64,000 bases of DNA from Leptospira montravelensis. GTDB taxonomy: Bacteria > Spirochaetota > Leptospiria > Leptospirales > Leptospiraceae. Both the position numbers and the translations under genes were made by a program. Shown piece by piece: positions 10,812-21,476 of this stretch (the first letter of the stretch is position 1; each line of letters starts with the position of its first letter). The notes under the pieces were generated by a model that was given only the letters and a program-made list of their open reading frames with translations, ran no database searches and was not told the origin of the DNA. Where the stretch lies: contig NZ_RQFO01000004.1 of NCBI RefSeq assembly GCF_004770045.1, positions 978,501 to 1,042,500 of the forward strand, read 5' to 3'.

Positions 10812-12862
10812 AGATAACCTCCAGAAATAATTAAGTCAATGAGTTTGATTCCCAAAAATGGAAATACCATTCCCCCTCCTCCATAAAGAAGAAAATTTCT
10901 TAATAGTGCTGCATCAGGTGACTTAGGTATGTATTTAACACCTCGAAGGGAAAGAGGAATCAATGCGGGTATCACAAGGGCATTAAAGATCACAGCAGAT
11001 AAAATTGCATGATCAGGGCTCGACAAATGCATAATATTGAGAGGAGCTAGAGGCAAAAACAAAGCAGGTAGAATGGCAAAATATTTGGCAATATCATTAG
11101 CGATACTAAATGTTGTAAGCGCTCCTCTTGTCATAAGGAGTTGTTTCCCAATTTCAACAATTTCAATGAGTTTACTTGGATTACTATCCAAATCTATCAT
11201 ATTACCAGCCTCCCTTGCAGTTTGTGTACCCGTATTCATCGCCACACCAACATCTGATTGCGCAAGTGCAGGTGCGTCATTGGTTCCATCACCGATCATT
11301 GCCACCAAATACCCGTTTGCCTGTTCATCTCGAATTCTTTTTAATTTTGCCTCTGGAGTGGCTTCAGCAATAAAATCATCTACCCCAGCCTCTGCGGCAA
11401 TGGCCGCTGCAGTCAGTGGGTTGTCTCCTGTGATCATCACCGTTCGAATTCCCATCCTTCTTAATGTAACAAATCTTTCTTTTAGCCCTCCTTTCACTAT
11501 GTCTTTTAATTCAATGATACCAAGAAGTTTATTTCCTTCTGTGACCCAAATGGGAGTACTCCCTTTTCTAGAAACTTCATCTGAAATCATCTGCATCGTT
11601 TGCGGAATATTTCCTCCCAAAGATTCAACGTATTTTCGAATGGAATCCGAAGCTCCTTTACGTACATTCCTTACTAATTTTCCATTTTCATAAATTTCTA
11701 CCCCACTCATTCTAGTAGAAGCGGAAAAGGGAATCCAGTTTACGTCCAAAGACTTTAGATTTCTTTCACGAATCGCATACTTTTGTTTTGCGAGAACTAC
11801 AATTGACCTTCCTTCTGGAGTTTCATCTGATAACGAAGAAAGTTGGCTTGCATCGGCAAGTTCTTCCTCTGTTATTCCGACTGCAGGATAAAAACGATTA
11901 GCCTCTCTATTTCCTAAAGTAATCGTACCAGTTTTGTCTAATAATAAAACATGAATGTCTCCAGCGGCTTCTACTGCTTTACCACTTTTTGCAATAACGT
12001 TATGTCGAATTAATCTTTCCATTCCTGAAATCCCAATCGCACTAAGTAGGGCTGCAATCGTTGTTGGAATCAAACAAACGAATAATGCCAACCAAATTGA
12101 AAAGCGAAAATTCCAATTCTGACCAATCTGAGTTCCTACAAAATTTGCGATTGGAACCAAAGAAAGAACTGTTAACAAAAAAAGGAAAGTAAGTGCGACA
12201 AGAACAATGCCTAAAGCTATTTCATTTGGAGTTTTTTGTCTTGTTGCTCCCTCAATCATTGCGATCATTTTATCAAGAAAACTTTCACCAGGTTTTGTTG
12301 TAATTTTAATGTATAAATGATCTGAGATGACCTTAGTCCCTCCTGTGACAGCTGAGCGATCTCCGCCACTTTCACGGATGACAGGTGCTGACTCACCAGT
12401 GACTGCAGATTCATCTACACTTGCAATTCCCAAAACCACCTCACCATCACCAGGAATCACTTCGCCTGTTTTGACAAAAACAATATCACCGATTTTTAAT
12501 TCACTGGAAATGATCTCAGTATAATTTAATTCTCCTACCTTATCCACTTTTTTCGAAATTGTTTTGGATCTTGTTTTTTTTAAACTATCAGCTCGGGCTT
12601 TTCCTCTTCCTTCCGCGATACTCTCTGCAAAATTTGCAAAAAATAATGTGATTACTAACCAGATGAAAACTGAAATTTCAATTTGAAGCGGAATGCCCGA
12701 TCCAATATAATATAAAATTTGTAACATTAAAATGAAAGTCCCGATCCAGACAGTTGCCATCACTGGATTAGAGAATGCATACTTTGGAGAAAACTTTTGA
12801 ATTGCTCCACTGAATGATGTTTGCAAAAGTTCTCGTGAAATTATTTTATTTGAATTTACCAT
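10808..12862 (-). CDS. kdpB: KdpB, potassium-transporting P-type ATPase catalytic subunit
   Basis: 684 residues, normal length. Visible P-type ATPase motifs are TGES at 155-158 (actuator domain), the IPTTIAAL membrane segment at about 265-272, the phosphorylated Asp309 in DKTGT, and TGDNPLTA and [12 protein letters not shown] in the hydrolytic domain. KdpB hydrolyses ATP to drive K+ import through KdpA in the inner membrane. It lies 9 bp downstream of kdpA and overlaps kdpC by 4 bp. No key residue is missing. Confidence 0.97.
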   Translation of the reverse strand: MVNSNKIISRELLQTSFSGAIQKFSPKYAFSNPVMATVWIGTFILMLQILYYIGSGIPLQIEISVFIWLVITLFFANFAESIAEGRGKARADSLKKTRSKTISKKVDKVGELNYTEIISSELKIGDIVFVKTGEVIPGDGEVVLGIASVDESAVTGESAPVIRESGGDRSAVTGGTKVISDHLYIKITTKPGESFLDKMIAMIEGATRQKTPNEIALGIVLVALTFLFLLTVLSLVPIANFVGTQIGQNWNFRFSIWLALFVCLIPTTIAALLSAIGISGMERLIRHNVIAKSGKAVEAAGDIHVLLLDKTGTITLGNREANRFYPAVGITEEELADASQLSSLSDETPEGRSIVVLAKQKYAIRERNLKSLDVNWIPFSASTRMSGVEIYENGKLVRNVRKGASDSIRKYVESLGGNIPQTMQMISDEVSRKGSTPIWVTEGNKLLGIIELKDIVKGGLKERFVTLRRMGIRTVMITGDNPLTAAAIAAEAGVDDFIAEATPEAKLKRIRDEQANGYLVAMIGDGTNDAPALAQSDVGVAMNTGTQTAREAGNMIDLDSNPSKLIEIVEIGKQLLMTRGALTTFSIANDIAKYFAILPALFLPLAPLNIMHLSSPDHAILSAVIFNALVIPALIPLSLRGVKYIPKSPDAALLRNFLLYGGGGMVFPFLGIKLIDLIISGGYL

Positions 12863-12871
12863 ACATTCCTC

Positions 12872-14509
12872 TTAAAAGAAAATCCCTTTACTAATCAGTA
12901 TTTGCTCTAATATAGGGCCCAGTGCCAAAACAGGAAAAAATGAAAGACCACAAACGATTAAAATTACGCTAAAAAGCAAAACGCCAAATAGAATCGTATC
13001 TAATTTGAAATTTCCATCGAAGGCCTTCGTGGTTACCTTTCCACCTAAACTTCCCGCAACAATTACAACAGCATAAATGACACTAAACCTACCCACTAAC
13101 ATAGAGAAGCCTAAAGATAAATTCCCCCATAAAGTATCTGCTGAAAAACCAGCAAAGGCAGAACCATTATTACCAGCTGCAGAACTAAAGGCATAAAGAA
13201 TTTGTGACAATGCATGTGGACCTTTAGCAGAATAACCTGATTCTAATAAAACCGTAACTGTACTTCCTAATAAAATACAAACTGTAGGGGATAATATTCC
13301 AAATAAGGTCCATTTGATTTCATAACTGCCAATTTTTTTTCCGAGGTATTCTGGAGTCCTTCCCGTCATCAACCCAGACAAAAAAACCGTAAGTATCAAA
13401 AATAAAAACATACCATACATTCCTGTCCCGACACCACCAAAGATAATTTCGCCTAACATCATTTGAAATATGGCAATACCTCCAGCTAATGGAGAATAAC
13501 TATCATGCATAGAATTGACGGAACCGTTGGAAGCAGCCGTAGTTGTTGTTAACCAAAGGGAAGATTCCGTTAAACTAAATCGAAGTTCTTTTCCTTCCCA
13601 AAATCCAAAGTGGTTCTGTTCAGAAAAATAAACACCGACAAACCCGAGGATTAAAAATGACAACATTACAAAGAAAATTACCCATACGTGACGAAATGAA
13701 TTTGTGATTTTGCCATATAAAAACACACAAGAGGCTGGCAAAAAGAGTATCGAAAACATTTGAATGAAGTTAGAAATAGGAGTAGGATTTTCAAACGGAT
13801 GAGCACTGTTCACTCCAAAGAAACCACCTCCATTCGTGCCAATTTGTTTGATCGCAATCTGCGAAGCTGCAGGACCCATCGGTATTGTTTCCAAAACTCC
13901 ATCAAACCCTAGACTCTGAATAGGACCCGAAAATGACTGAATGACACCTTGTCCGACGAGAAGTATGGATACAAAGAAAGACAGGGGGAGAAGAATATAA
14001 AAGGTCGAGCGAAATAAATCCAACCAAAAGTTTCCAAATCGATTCGTTTTAGAAGATATAATTGCGCGACTAACAAATGCTAAAACAGAAATCCCAACAC
14101 CCGCACTAAGAAAATTTTGAGGAGTGAGTCCGACCATCTGAGAAAAATAACTCAACTGGCTTTCTCCAGAATAGGCCTGCCAATTCGTATTTGTGATAAA
14201 GGATATCGTTGTATTTAGGGCAAGATCCCAGTCCATCCCAAGAAGATGTAAAGGATTGAGAGTAAAGTGTTCTTGAAATTTTAAAATCAAAAATAAAATT
14301 CCACCTGCCATTGTATGGAAAACAAAGAGGCTACTTAAATACTGTTTTGGTGTTTGAGTGGAAGGTGAGCCGGAAAAAATAAACTGGTATATCCACTTTT
14401 CTAACGGTAACAACTTCGCATTCAAAATGAATGCCATATAATAACCGACGAAAGGTGAAATAAGAATCAGTAACCCAAGATAAAACGGGAGATAAAATAA
14501 TTCGACCAT
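12872..14509 (-). CDS. kdpA: KdpA, potassium channel-like subunit
   Basis: 545 residues, about ten hydrophobic segments, slightly shorter than E. coli KdpA (557). Selectivity-filter-type loops are visible, including GTNGGGFFGVNSAHPFENP and AAGNNGSAFAG, plus TTTAASNGSVNSMHDSYSP. This subunit binds and passes K+ in the inner membrane. It is the first gene of kdpABCDE. No KdpF-like small peptide (about 29 aa) is seen in the 78 bp upstream, so KdpF is absent, unrecognisable or elsewhere. The start is the ATG at 14507-14509, preceded by a GAGAAA-like ribosome site. Confidence 0.96.
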   Translation of the reverse strand: MVELFYLPFYLGLLILISPFVGYYMAFILNAKLLPLEKWIYQFIFSGSPSTQTPKQYLSSLFVFHTMAGGILFLILKFQEHFTLNPLHLLGMDWDLALNTTISFITNTNWQAYSGESQLSYFSQMVGLTPQNFLSAGVGISVLAFVSRAIISSKTNRFGNFWLDLFRSTFYILLPLSFFVSILLVGQGVIQSFSGPIQSLGFDGVLETIPMGPAASQIAIKQIGTNGGGFFGVNSAHPFENPTPISNFIQMFSILFLPASCVFLYGKITNSFRHVWVIFFVMLSFLILGFVGVYFSEQNHFGFWEGKELRFSLTESSLWLTTTTAASNGSVNSMHDSYSPLAGGIAIFQMMLGEIIFGGVGTGMYGMFLFLILTVFLSGLMTGRTPEYLGKKIGSYEIKWTLFGILSPTVCILLGSTVTVLLESGYSAKGPHALSQILYAFSSAAGNNGSAFAGFSADTLWGNLSLGFSMLVGRFSVIYAVVIVAGSLGGKVTTKAFDGNFKLDTILFGVLLFSVILIVCGLSFFPVLALGPILEQILISKGIFF

Positions 14510-14550
14510 AAAGAAATTTTCTCATGGTAATTCAAAATCGCAAAACGTTC

Positions 14551-14570
14551 TCTAGTTAAGGAAAACTAGA
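14551..14570. promoter_or_regulatory. Inverted repeat upstream of kdpA, candidate operator
   Basis: TCTAGTT-N6-AACTAGA, a perfect 7+7 bp inverted repeat, about 41 bp before the kdpA ATG in the 78-bp gap that must hold the operon's promoter. Position and symmetry suggest a regulator site, KdpE being the obvious candidate. That assignment is inference; the repeat could also lie in the leader RNA. Confidence 0.4.
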
Positions 14571-14587
14571 TTCACATTAAGAAAATA

Positions 14588-15382
14588 TTAAGATTCTTTT
14601 TCTCCTAAAACCGGAAAATACACAACCATAGTCCAAACTAAAACTAAAAAAATAAAAAACAAAAAGGAATATATTCCCTTGGTAAAAAATTCGGAATCCA
14701 AAGAACCTTTCCAAACTATAAAAACAGAATCTTTTTCTAATGGTAGTTCCTCATCCCAAATAGGATCTAACAAAACAACTCCTCCCGAATACATACTGGA
14801 AAGATGACATTTACTATCATCTTTCGCATAACAAATAGCATATATTGAAGGTTTTACTACCTTACCAGAAATAGACCTTATCCGTTTGTATTGAAATCGA
14901 ATGACTGTACCATAAACCATCCCTCCCGATCTTCGCCTAACGAGAAGTGGAGAACGAAATTCTCCGGCATCCACATCATCCAAATAAAAGTCACGAAAGA
15001 ACAAATAACGATAGTTAAGAAAATGTGAAACTTCTTCGGGGAGAACTTCCATTTTGGATGTGATACCAAATTGATAACCAATCGAGTCACCTAAAAATAA
15101 AATGGAATTTCCTCCAGCAAGTAAGGATAAAAATACTGCTAAAAAAATTTTGAAACCTGTTTTTTTAGAAATTAAAATTCCTAAAAATAAAACCGGTAAA
15201 AACAAAAAAAGGATGGCCCAAACAGAAACAGACAGTGGGAAAAAAGCACCAAAGGGAAGTAAAAAAATTCCAAATCCTAAAATGAAAGAGAACCCGGTCC
15301 AAAATATAAAAAAAGAAGAAGGTGGTTCTTCACTTGGTTCTGGTTTTCTTCTGTTTTGATTTTCGACAAAACCAACAAACAT
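14588..15382 (-). CDS. Membrane protein of unknown function
   Basis: 264 residues. Three or four hydrophobic segments lie at about 25-100 (FFIFWTGFSFILGFGIFLL, VWAILFLFLPVLFLGIL, IFLAVFLSLLAGGNSILFL), followed by a soluble region of about 130 residues and one C-terminal helix (FLFFIFLVLVWTMVVYF). The soluble part has two Cys (CYAKDDSKC) and a run of basic residues (LLVRRRSGG). I do not recognise the family. It starts 3 bp after the stop of the next gene upstream, so it is probably the third gene of a unit with 15386-16531 and 16535-18004. Confidence 0.6.
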   Translation of the reverse strand: MFVGFVENQNRRKPEPSEEPPSSFFIFWTGFSFILGFGIFLLPFGAFFPLSVSVWAILFLFLPVLFLGILISKKTGFKIFLAVFLSLLAGGNSILFLGDSIGYQFGITSKMEVLPEEVSHFLNYRYLFFRDFYLDDVDAGEFRSPLLVRRRSGGMVYGTVIRFQYKRIRSISGKVVKPSIYAICYAKDDSKCHLSSMYSGGVVLLDPIWDEELPLEKDSVFIVWKGSLDSEFFTKGIYSFLFFIFLVLVWTMVVYFPVLGEKES

Positions 15383-15385
15383 CGA

Positions 15386-16531
15386 TTACTCCTTAACCTC
15401 AAATGAACTACGAATGGTTTGCCAATAACGGTCTGCTTTTTCTTTTTCCCTTTTTGGAAAAGACAACGAAAGGAAATAACCGCGTGGAGCATTATAAAGA
15501 TAATATTCTTTCATTTCCATTGCAACTGAATTTCCGATTTCATCCACTTCGGTCCATTCGCTTATATATTCAGAGTTTGATTCCGTTCTTTTAAATCCCA
15601 ATTTTCTAATGAGAGTTGGTGAAAGAGAGCGCATTGTATCCCAAAAACGAAAATAATTTTTTGTATCACGAAGTGGCCGTGATTTATCAAAACTAGACCC
15701 AATAGACAAAATGATCTTAGGCAAATTTTTCTTTTTTTTACCAGAAGTTTGTAATTTTAATGCTTCATCCCATTCCGTTTGACCAAGAGGCAAATAATTC
15801 TCCAAAAACTGTACGAAACGTACGATTCGATATATTGAATCCCTATTTTCTCCGTAAATTCCTAGCCGATTCCCATACAATCCCTCGTAACGAAGTTCGG
15901 AAGGAAATCGAATTCGATACCGAAATGATTCTGATTCCAATACAAGCGTATCCTGTGGACTGGAAACAGTCAGATAACATCCATAAGGTTCACTGACTAA
16001 GTCCAAAGGTATGGTTTGGTCCGACCATTCATTGGCAGCCCGGTTCGTAATTTCATTGGATTTCGTAAGCCAACTGGGAAAAAAACCAGGTTCCTTTTCC
16101 AGTTTTAAACGGTAACAAAGGTGAATTCCTTTTCCAAGAAAGACAGCTTCCTTTTCATTGCGAACTTCGTATAAAGCTTCAAGTTCCTTGGCCGCAATAT
16201 CCGCTTCTTCTAAAACAGGAAATTCTTTACGATACTCATCATCGATAAGAAAACGCATAAGTCCAGATGGTGAAATTAAATAGTTTCTACCATGTATGTC
16301 CTTTTTTTTCACTGTGGATTGTTTATTTTTGAACTGAGAAAGGAAACGATGAAAACTTCGGCTCTCCTCTTCCTCCGCATCGGGAATCCAAGGTCTTTGT
16401 AATAAAGGATCAACTATGATGTTTGACTTTGGTTGTGCATGTAAAAAAAAAGGAATCCATAGTAGATTCAATAGGATACCGACTTTCCACTTGAGTGTCA
16501 AAACACGAAGAGAGTGCATCTCCCCTAACAT
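15386..16531 (-). CDS. Exported protein of unknown function
   Basis: 381 residues. The N-terminus has a signal peptide (hydrophobic core VGILLNLLWIPFFLHA, then Gln), so the protein is probably periplasmic or outer-membrane associated. The start may be Met1 or Met5. The rest is a soluble mixed alpha/beta chain with basic patches (SGKKKKNLPK) and no motif I recognise. It lies 3 bp after the 16535 gene and 3 bp before the membrane-protein gene at 14588, suggesting a three-gene transcription unit with linked function. Confidence 0.6.
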   Translation of the reverse strand: MLGEMHSLRVLTLKWKVGILLNLLWIPFFLHAQPKSNIIVDPLLQRPWIPDAEEEESRSFHRFLSQFKNKQSTVKKKDIHGRNYLISPSGLMRFLIDDEYRKEFPVLEEADIAAKELEALYEVRNEKEAVFLGKGIHLCYRLKLEKEPGFFPSWLTKSNEITNRAANEWSDQTIPLDLVSEPYGCYLTVSSPQDTLVLESESFRYRIRFPSELRYEGLYGNRLGIYGENRDSIYRIVRFVQFLENYLPLGQTEWDEALKLQTSGKKKKNLPKIILSIGSSFDKSRPLRDTKNYFRFWDTMRSLSPTLIRKLGFKRTESNSEYISEWTEVDEIGNSVAMEMKEYYLYNAPRGYFLSLSFPKREKEKADRYWQTIRSSFEVKE

Positions 16532-16534
16532 TGC

Positions 16535-18004
16535 TTATGCCTGAAATTTGGATTGGATAAAATTCAGTGCCATAGTAAAGATTTTTGAAAAATCCCTTTT
16601 ATGGTTTTCGTCATTCACACGAGAAAGAATCCCTTTTAAAACTGTCTGTACTTGAGTATAATTGGGTACTTCAAAAAATGCTTTTTGAATATGAGGCCAT
16701 GCCATTTTAACGATTTGCATGAACTCAGGACTTCCTTTTTTAAACTCTTGGATCATACGATCTAACGTCAGTTTAACGATCTGAAAGTTTTTGATTTTTT
16801 TAACAATACCACTTAAAACTTCGCGACTCAAATCCGATTTCGAACTCATCATTTGAAAAAGTGAATTCCAATCCACAGGTTCATTTTTTTGTTCTTTTAA
16901 AACTTGTGTGCGAAGTGAAACAACTGCTTTTTCAAATTCAGAAATGCCACGTAACCAGTTCTGGTAACCCACCTGATCTGATTTGGACTGAAAACCGGCA
17001 ATGGTTTGCGTCAACTCCATATATTCTTTTACATAAAAACTTTCCAACCTAACCAGATTGGGATCAACTGTAACTGTAGGTTCTTCTTCTTCAAAATCAA
17101 CATCAATGTCCTGTGAAAAATCATCAACATCATCAGATTGTGTATGAGAAGAATTTGAATCCGAATGGGAAGAATCGGAATCATCAAATTCCAAATCTTC
17201 AATTTCATATTCTTCTGAAGCCGTAGTTGTATTATTTTTTGAAGATGGTTCGGGAAGAGGATTGTCTTTGGGATCTGGACCGATTTTTACTTCTAAAAGT
17301 TCACCGGTCAGAATTTCACCAAAAGTTTCAACAATTTCCAAAAGAATGGATTTGTCTCTTTCTGGAATGAGAGACTGTTTTTTTATAATAGGTGCAGGCG
17401 GTGCATTGGCAACCGCTAATGCATCTGTCAACGACAGAGGCTCTTTTTCTGACTCGGCGCTTGTGGGAATGGAAAGTGCAGCTTTGGCTGATTCTGCCAT
17501 TAGCCCTCGTGGCTCGATGATTTCACCAGTAAGAGGATTTTCTAATACAGTCAAAATACCTTTTTGAACAAAAACATAATCTTTGGGATGAATGACTTGA
17601 AGCCTTTCCACTATCTCTTCTGCCGCTGAAGAAAAACTAGGAGCTGGTGCGTTATTGATTTTTTCCAACTCTTGTGTTTTTAGTTTTTCTTGTACTTTAT
17701 TCAGTACTTCGATAAAATTAGAATTTAAATAGGTAGATACTTCATTTTGCGGAACACCTAACATTGTGGCAAATTGAGGAAGGTGTTCAAAAAACTGGTC
17801 TGTCTTTTTGATATTCCCAGTCATGTAGGATTTGATCTGTTTTGCGACCTCTTCCACTTTGGCAGGATCCATTTTACGGCTTTTCAGAAGTTTTTTGAAA
17901 ATATCGATATGGGCGTGGAAATAGGATAAAAATTCCCCATAAGCGGTGAATTCATACTCTCCGTGCGCTTTTTTTTCTAAAACCTTTTTAGAACCGTCTG
18001 ACAT
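16535..18004 (-). CDS. Cytoplasmic protein with acidic linker, unknown function
   Basis: 489 residues, no signal peptide or membrane segment. The N-terminal part (about 1-110) is helical and rich in Lys/Glu. A central region (about 235-300) is low-complexity and highly acidic, with Asp/Ser/His runs such as DDSDSSHSDSNSSH and VDFEEEEP, probably a disordered linker. The C-terminal half is helical again. I know similar proteins only as Leptospira hypotheticals. It is the first gene of the 18004-14588 unit; its promoter lies in the 93-bp divergent gap shared with the lipoprotein at 18098. Confidence 0.6.
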   Translation of the reverse strand: MSDGSKKVLEKKAHGEYEFTAYGEFLSYFHAHIDIFKKLLKSRKMDPAKVEEVAKQIKSYMTGNIKKTDQFFEHLPQFATMLGVPQNEVSTYLNSNFIEVLNKVQEKLKTQELEKINNAPAPSFSSAAEEIVERLQVIHPKDYVFVQKGILTVLENPLTGEIIEPRGLMAESAKAALSIPTSAESEKEPLSLTDALAVANAPPAPIIKKQSLIPERDKSILLEIVETFGEILTGELLEVKIGPDPKDNPLPEPSSKNNTTTASEEYEIEDLEFDDSDSSHSDSNSSHTQSDDVDDFSQDIDVDFEEEEPTVTVDPNLVRLESFYVKEYMELTQTIAGFQSKSDQVGYQNWLRGISEFEKAVVSLRTQVLKEQKNEPVDWNSLFQMMSSKSDLSREVLSGIVKKIKNFQIVKLTLDRMIQEFKKGSPEFMQIVKMAWPHIQKAFFEVPNYTQVQTVLKGILSRVNDENHKRDFSKIFTMALNFIQSKFQA

Positions 18005-18097
18005 AATAGGATCTCATCCAATGCATAGGAAAAGTCACAAGGGTCAAGATTTTTACGAACCGATTGACGAAATGCAGGGAGAACGGAGTTTAGGAAT

Positions 18098-18367
18098 ATG
18101 AATCGTTTGTTAGTATTGGTTGTTTTGTGTTTTGTCATGATCTTCTCTACATCTTGTCAAAAAAGAGAAGACAAAACCTTGGAAAGAAACCTGTTTACTT
18201 TCCTAATTAGTTGTACGGGAGGGAGTTTAGATGCTTGTAACGCAGACTGTGCTGCCAAGTACCCAGACATCACAGGGGTGAATTACACTTCAGCATCTGC
18301 TTGTTTCAGTGCTTGTTCTACAAACTGTAATCTCTCCACAACTTTACTTTTACTTACCAATAAATAG
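18098..18367 (+). CDS. Small Cys-rich lipoprotein
   Basis: 89 residues. A hydrophobic signal ends in a lipobox (FSTSC, Cys20), so the mature form is a lipidated peptide of about 70 residues. It has many further Cys (CTGG, CNADCAAKYP, ACFSACSTNC), which suggests disulphide bonds or metal binding. GGAG and AGGA sequences precede the ATG. Nothing in it indicates a specific function. It is read divergently from the 16535 gene and converges with rsmE. Confidence 0.65.
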   Translation: MNRLLVLVVLCFVMIFSTSCQKREDKTLERNLFTFLISCTGGSLDACNADCAAKYPDITGVNYTSASACFSACSTNCNLSTTLLLLTNK

Positions 18368-18385
18368 TAAGTTCTTTTAAAAAAA

Positions 18386-19066
18386 TCAAGTTCCATACAC
18401 AAGGAAACTGGCGGCGACTATGCCTGCCGTTTCCGTCCGTAGAACCCCACCTGGCAATGTCAGCCGTGGGATTTGGTTTGTTTCCATCCAATTTTCTTCA
18501 TCGACATGAAAGCCGCCCTCAGGTCCTATCACAGGAATTTTTCCAATGATTTTGTTCGCAGAAAAAACCTCAGACCTATGCGGATGAAAGACCACCAAAC
18601 TCTCTTTATGTGAATCCATCCAATCTGCCGCAGTTTCTATCGATAAAGACAATAACACAGTTTGTTTCGACTGAGCCGCCGCTTCTTTCACAATTTTTTC
18701 TGCTCTCTCTAAATTGAACTCTTTTCGAATCGAATGACGAAATACAAGAAATACCACTGAATCTAAACCAATCTCTGTTACTTTTTGTAAAAAGAAATCA
18801 AACCGATTCCCTTTCGGAAGCGCAATAGCTATGGTTTTATGTTCTGTTTCTTTATGTATTTTGGTTTCTTTTAAAAACTTTAATTCTTTGGAAAGAGGAG
18901 AAAATTGGTAATCATAAAGACCACCAACACCGTCTCGGATTTGGACGATGGTTTCTTCCTTACTAAGCCTTAAAGCCCGAAGGTGGGCCAACTCTTCTGG
19001 AAACAGTGAAATTGTAGGTTTCTGTGAAAACCCAGCGCGAAAAAGGATGAGTCCAGGCTCTAACAA
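18386..19066 (-). CDS. rsmE: 16S rRNA (uracil-1498-N3)-methyltransferase RsmE
   Basis: 226 residues, typical for RsmE. It has an N-terminal PUA-like domain and a C-terminal SPOUT methyltransferase domain with the knot signatures GPEGGF and LPGGVLRTETA. Other family segments are ALPKGNRFDFFLQKVTEIG and EAAAQSKQT. It methylates U1498 of 16S rRNA in the small subunit using S-adenosylmethionine. It lies 4 bp downstream of the LolA-like gene and probably shares its transcript with guaB. The first residues (MLEPGLILFRAG) are a little unusual, so the start is not certain. Confidence 0.93.
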   Translation of the reverse strand: MLEPGLILFRAGFSQKPTISLFPEELAHLRALRLSKEETIVQIRDGVGGLYDYQFSPLSKELKFLKETKIHKETEHKTIAIALPKGNRFDFFLQKVTEIGLDSVVFLVFRHSIRKEFNLERAEKIVKEAAAQSKQTVLLSLSIETAADWMDSHKESLVVFHPHRSEVFSANKIIGKIPVIGPEGGFHVDEENWMETNQIPRLTLPGGVLRTETAGIVAASFLVYGT

Positions 19067-19070
19067 GGGT

Positions 19071-19844
19071 TTAACGACTTAAATTATCTACTGCAAATAA
19101 GGAAGCATCTGGGTTTACAGACTTGTCTACTTCTTGAATTTCCCAAACGGTAATGCTACCTGTATTCAAATCTAACATTTCAAGCCTTGAGGCTTTTTGA
19201 ATCTCTTCTACTTTTCCTGAAATTTCTTTTACTTTCACAGGGCCATATTTTAAGTTCAAAGTTTTAAATAAAATCCCGTCCCTATCATGAAAGTCGACAC
19301 GGTATGGCTTTAGATCTTTTTTACCTACAAGTAAAACTAACTTTTTATAAAAATAAGGTAAGATGGGTTTTAGTGAAACTCGGTAGTATACTTCACCACC
19401 AATTTCTAGGTCTGCATTCACTAACGGGTTATAATTGGCCTGATAGGAATAACCAGAAAGATCCACATAAAAGAAACCCGTTCCCATTAAGGATTCGTAT
19501 TTTTCATCGTCAGTTTTTCGAAACAGTTTGGCGCTAAGGACATTGAAGAAAAACACATTTTCACCTTCGTCCTTTGTCAAAAGTTTGGATTCGAGTCCGC
19601 GCCCCTTTCTATCAAAAAGAAGAAGCGCATCTTCTCCATTAAAAAATCGATTGATCTTCCAAGTTTCAGAAGTTCCGTTCCTACGAATCAGAACGTAAGT
19701 TCCTTTCACAAGTCCTTTTCCAAAATCCATTTCTCGGTCAAGCCTTGCCAAAAGTTCTTGAGCCGATAAACTGGTGTCAGGTGCCCCTTGCGCCTCTATC
19801 GAAACAAAACTAAAGAAAAAAAATAAGATCAGAATGTTTAGCAT
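19071..19844 (-). CDS. LolA-like outer-membrane lipoprotein-sorting protein
   Basis: 257 residues with an N-terminal signal peptide (LNILILFFFFSFVSIEAQG). The mature chain follows the pattern of LolA-like proteins that form a half-open beta barrel for a lipid or lipoprotein: repeated beta strands such as GTYVLIRRNGTSETW, LLLFDRKGRGLESKLL, and a later YRVSLKPILPYFYKKLVLLVG. Annotators usually call these outer membrane lipoprotein-sorting proteins; the cargo is unknown. It sits 8 bp after guaB and 4 bp before rsmE on the same strand, likely one transcript. Confidence 0.72.
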   Translation of the reverse strand: MLNILILFFFFSFVSIEAQGAPDTSLSAQELLARLDREMDFGKGLVKGTYVLIRRNGTSETWKINRFFNGEDALLLFDRKGRGLESKLLTKDEGENVFFFNVLSAKLFRKTDDEKYESLMGTGFFYVDLSGYSYQANYNPLVNADLEIGGEVYYRVSLKPILPYFYKKLVLLVGKKDLKPYRVDFHDRDGILFKTLNLKYGPVKVKEISGKVEEIQKASRLEMLDLNTGSITVWEIQEVDKSVNPDASLFAVDNLSR

Positions 19845-19852
19845 GTATAATT

Positions 19853-21379
19853 TTATTCCGCGCGCATTGAAGGTTTGGTATAAGAATACAAGCCATGAAC
19901 ACTACCTTGTGCTTGAGCTGATTCCGTTCTACGTTCAAAACGAAGTTTTCCTTCCCTTAGTGCTTTATGGAGATCAGGTATATTTCGAAATCCCATATCT
20001 TGGAAACTTTGTCTGAGTCCTTGGACAAGATAAGGAATCAGATTTAATACAGATCCCTTGTCTACAACGTAACCAGAAACACCTTGAGCCACTTTGATTT
20101 TTTGGGATTCAGAGAAATATCGTTTGTCTCCGCCTTTGCTCATTGCTTCTAAACTTGCCATTCCCCGATATTTCTTTAGACGAATTCCATTTTCATAAAA
20201 ATACTCACCAGGTGCTTCTTTTGTTCCTGCAAACATGGAACCCATCATACACATAGAAGCACCGATTGCAAGGGCATTGGCAATGTCGCCAATATTGGAA
20301 ATTCCTCCATCAGCAATCACAGGAACTCCATGTGCCTGCGCATACTCTGCGGTTTTAAAAACGGCAGTCGCCTGCGCACGTCCCACTGCCATTGTATCTT
20401 GTGTGATACAAATGGACCCAGGTCCCATACCGATTCGAAGGCCATCGGCACCAGCAGCGATTAAGTTTGCAGCTTGTGCTTTTGTAACAACATTTCCACC
20501 AATGACGTCAATGTTTGGAAAATTTGATTTAATCCAATGGATCATTTCCATTTGGTAACTAGAATTTCCTTGTGCAGAATCAATGATGATAGCATCCACA
20601 CCAACCTCTGCAAGAGCCGCCATACGATCGCGTGACTCTGGTAAGGTGGAAAGTGCTGCTCCTACACGTAATCTTTTTTGATCATCTTTGGAAGACTGAG
20701 GAAACTCTTTATTTTTTTTCAAGTCACTGCGGCAAATCAATGCTACCAGTTTTCCTTGTTTATCAACAATCGGAAGTTTTCCTTTTTTGCTAGTACGAAG
20801 GATGTTGTTTGCTTCTTGCAAACTAATGCCAACGTTTGCAGTGATAAGGTCTGTTGTCATCACCTTGCCAAGTTTGATATCGCGGTCTCTTTCAAAATCC
20901 ACGTCTCTGTTAGTCACAATACCAACTAACTTTGTACGAGCGGTTCCATCTTCCGTAACCGGAATCCCACTAAAACCATACTTTTCTTTTACTGCGTCTA
21001 AATCTGCCAATGTATGTTCTGGAGATAGAAGGATTGGGTCTTTGATAAATCCATTTTCGTATCGTTTTACTTTGCGAACAAGATCCACCTGTTCATCGAT
21101 ACTGTTGTTATAATGTATAATTCCGATTCCACCCATTAGAGCCTGCGCAATTGCCATTTCTGACTCGGTGACCGTATCCATCGGAGAACTCATCAGAGGT
21201 CTTTTGAGGGAAATGTTTTTGGAAAGTTTGGTTTCGAGTTCGACATCGCTCGGGTTAAAGTCGATGTATCCGGGCAGAACTAAAAAGTCCCGATACGTGA
21301 GTCCCATGTTGACCGAGAAGAGCTCTTGTCCACTGACTCCATCAAAAAGCTCAGATCCTGGTAGGGGTTGATTTGACAT
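19853..21379 (-). CDS. guaB: IMP dehydrogenase
   Basis: 508 residues with the chosen start. It oxidises IMP to XMP with NAD+, the first committed step of guanine nucleotide synthesis. The catalytic loop [10 protein letters not shown] holds the active-site Cys (residue 324). Two CBS domains interrupt the barrel at about 110-225, and the barrel motifs SSPMDTVTE and GGNVVT are present. An open frame extends 10 codons further upstream, but AGGAAGG lies six bases before the ATG of [10 protein letters not shown], so I start there. It is followed at 8 bp by the LolA-like gene and is divergent from the PilZ-like gene at 21477. Confidence 0.96.
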   Translation of the reverse strand: MSNQPLPGSELFDGVSGQELFSVNMGLTYRDFLVLPGYIDFNPSDVELETKLSKNISLKRPLMSSPMDTVTESEMAIAQALMGGIGIIHYNNSIDEQVDLVRKVKRYENGFIKDPILLSPEHTLADLDAVKEKYGFSGIPVTEDGTARTKLVGIVTNRDVDFERDRDIKLGKVMTTDLITANVGISLQEANNILRTSKKGKLPIVDKQGKLVALICRSDLKKNKEFPQSSKDDQKRLRVGAALSTLPESRDRMAALAEVGVDAIIIDSAQGNSSYQMEMIHWIKSNFPNIDVIGGNVVTKAQAANLIAAGADGLRIGMGPGSICITQDTMAVGRAQATAVFKTAEYAQAHGVPVIADGGISNIGDIANALAIGASMCMMGSMFAGTKEAPGEYFYENGIRLKKYRGMASLEAMSKGGDKRYFSESQKIKVAQGVSGYVVDKGSVLNLIPYLVQGLRQSFQDMGFRNIPDLHKALREGKLRFERRTESAQAQGSVHGLYSYTKPSMRAE

Positions 21380-21476
21380 AATTATCCTTCCTTTTTCTAC
21401 TTTAAGCAAGAAAACTCTCCGTGCAAGAGAATTTCAGGAGAAATTCGTCCGATAATAGTAAGTAACACGACCTTTT

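Noticed and set aside
11037..11693. 218-codon plus-strand frame antisense to kdpB
   Set aside because: It lies wholly within the well-supported kdpB gene on the other strand; a shadow frame.
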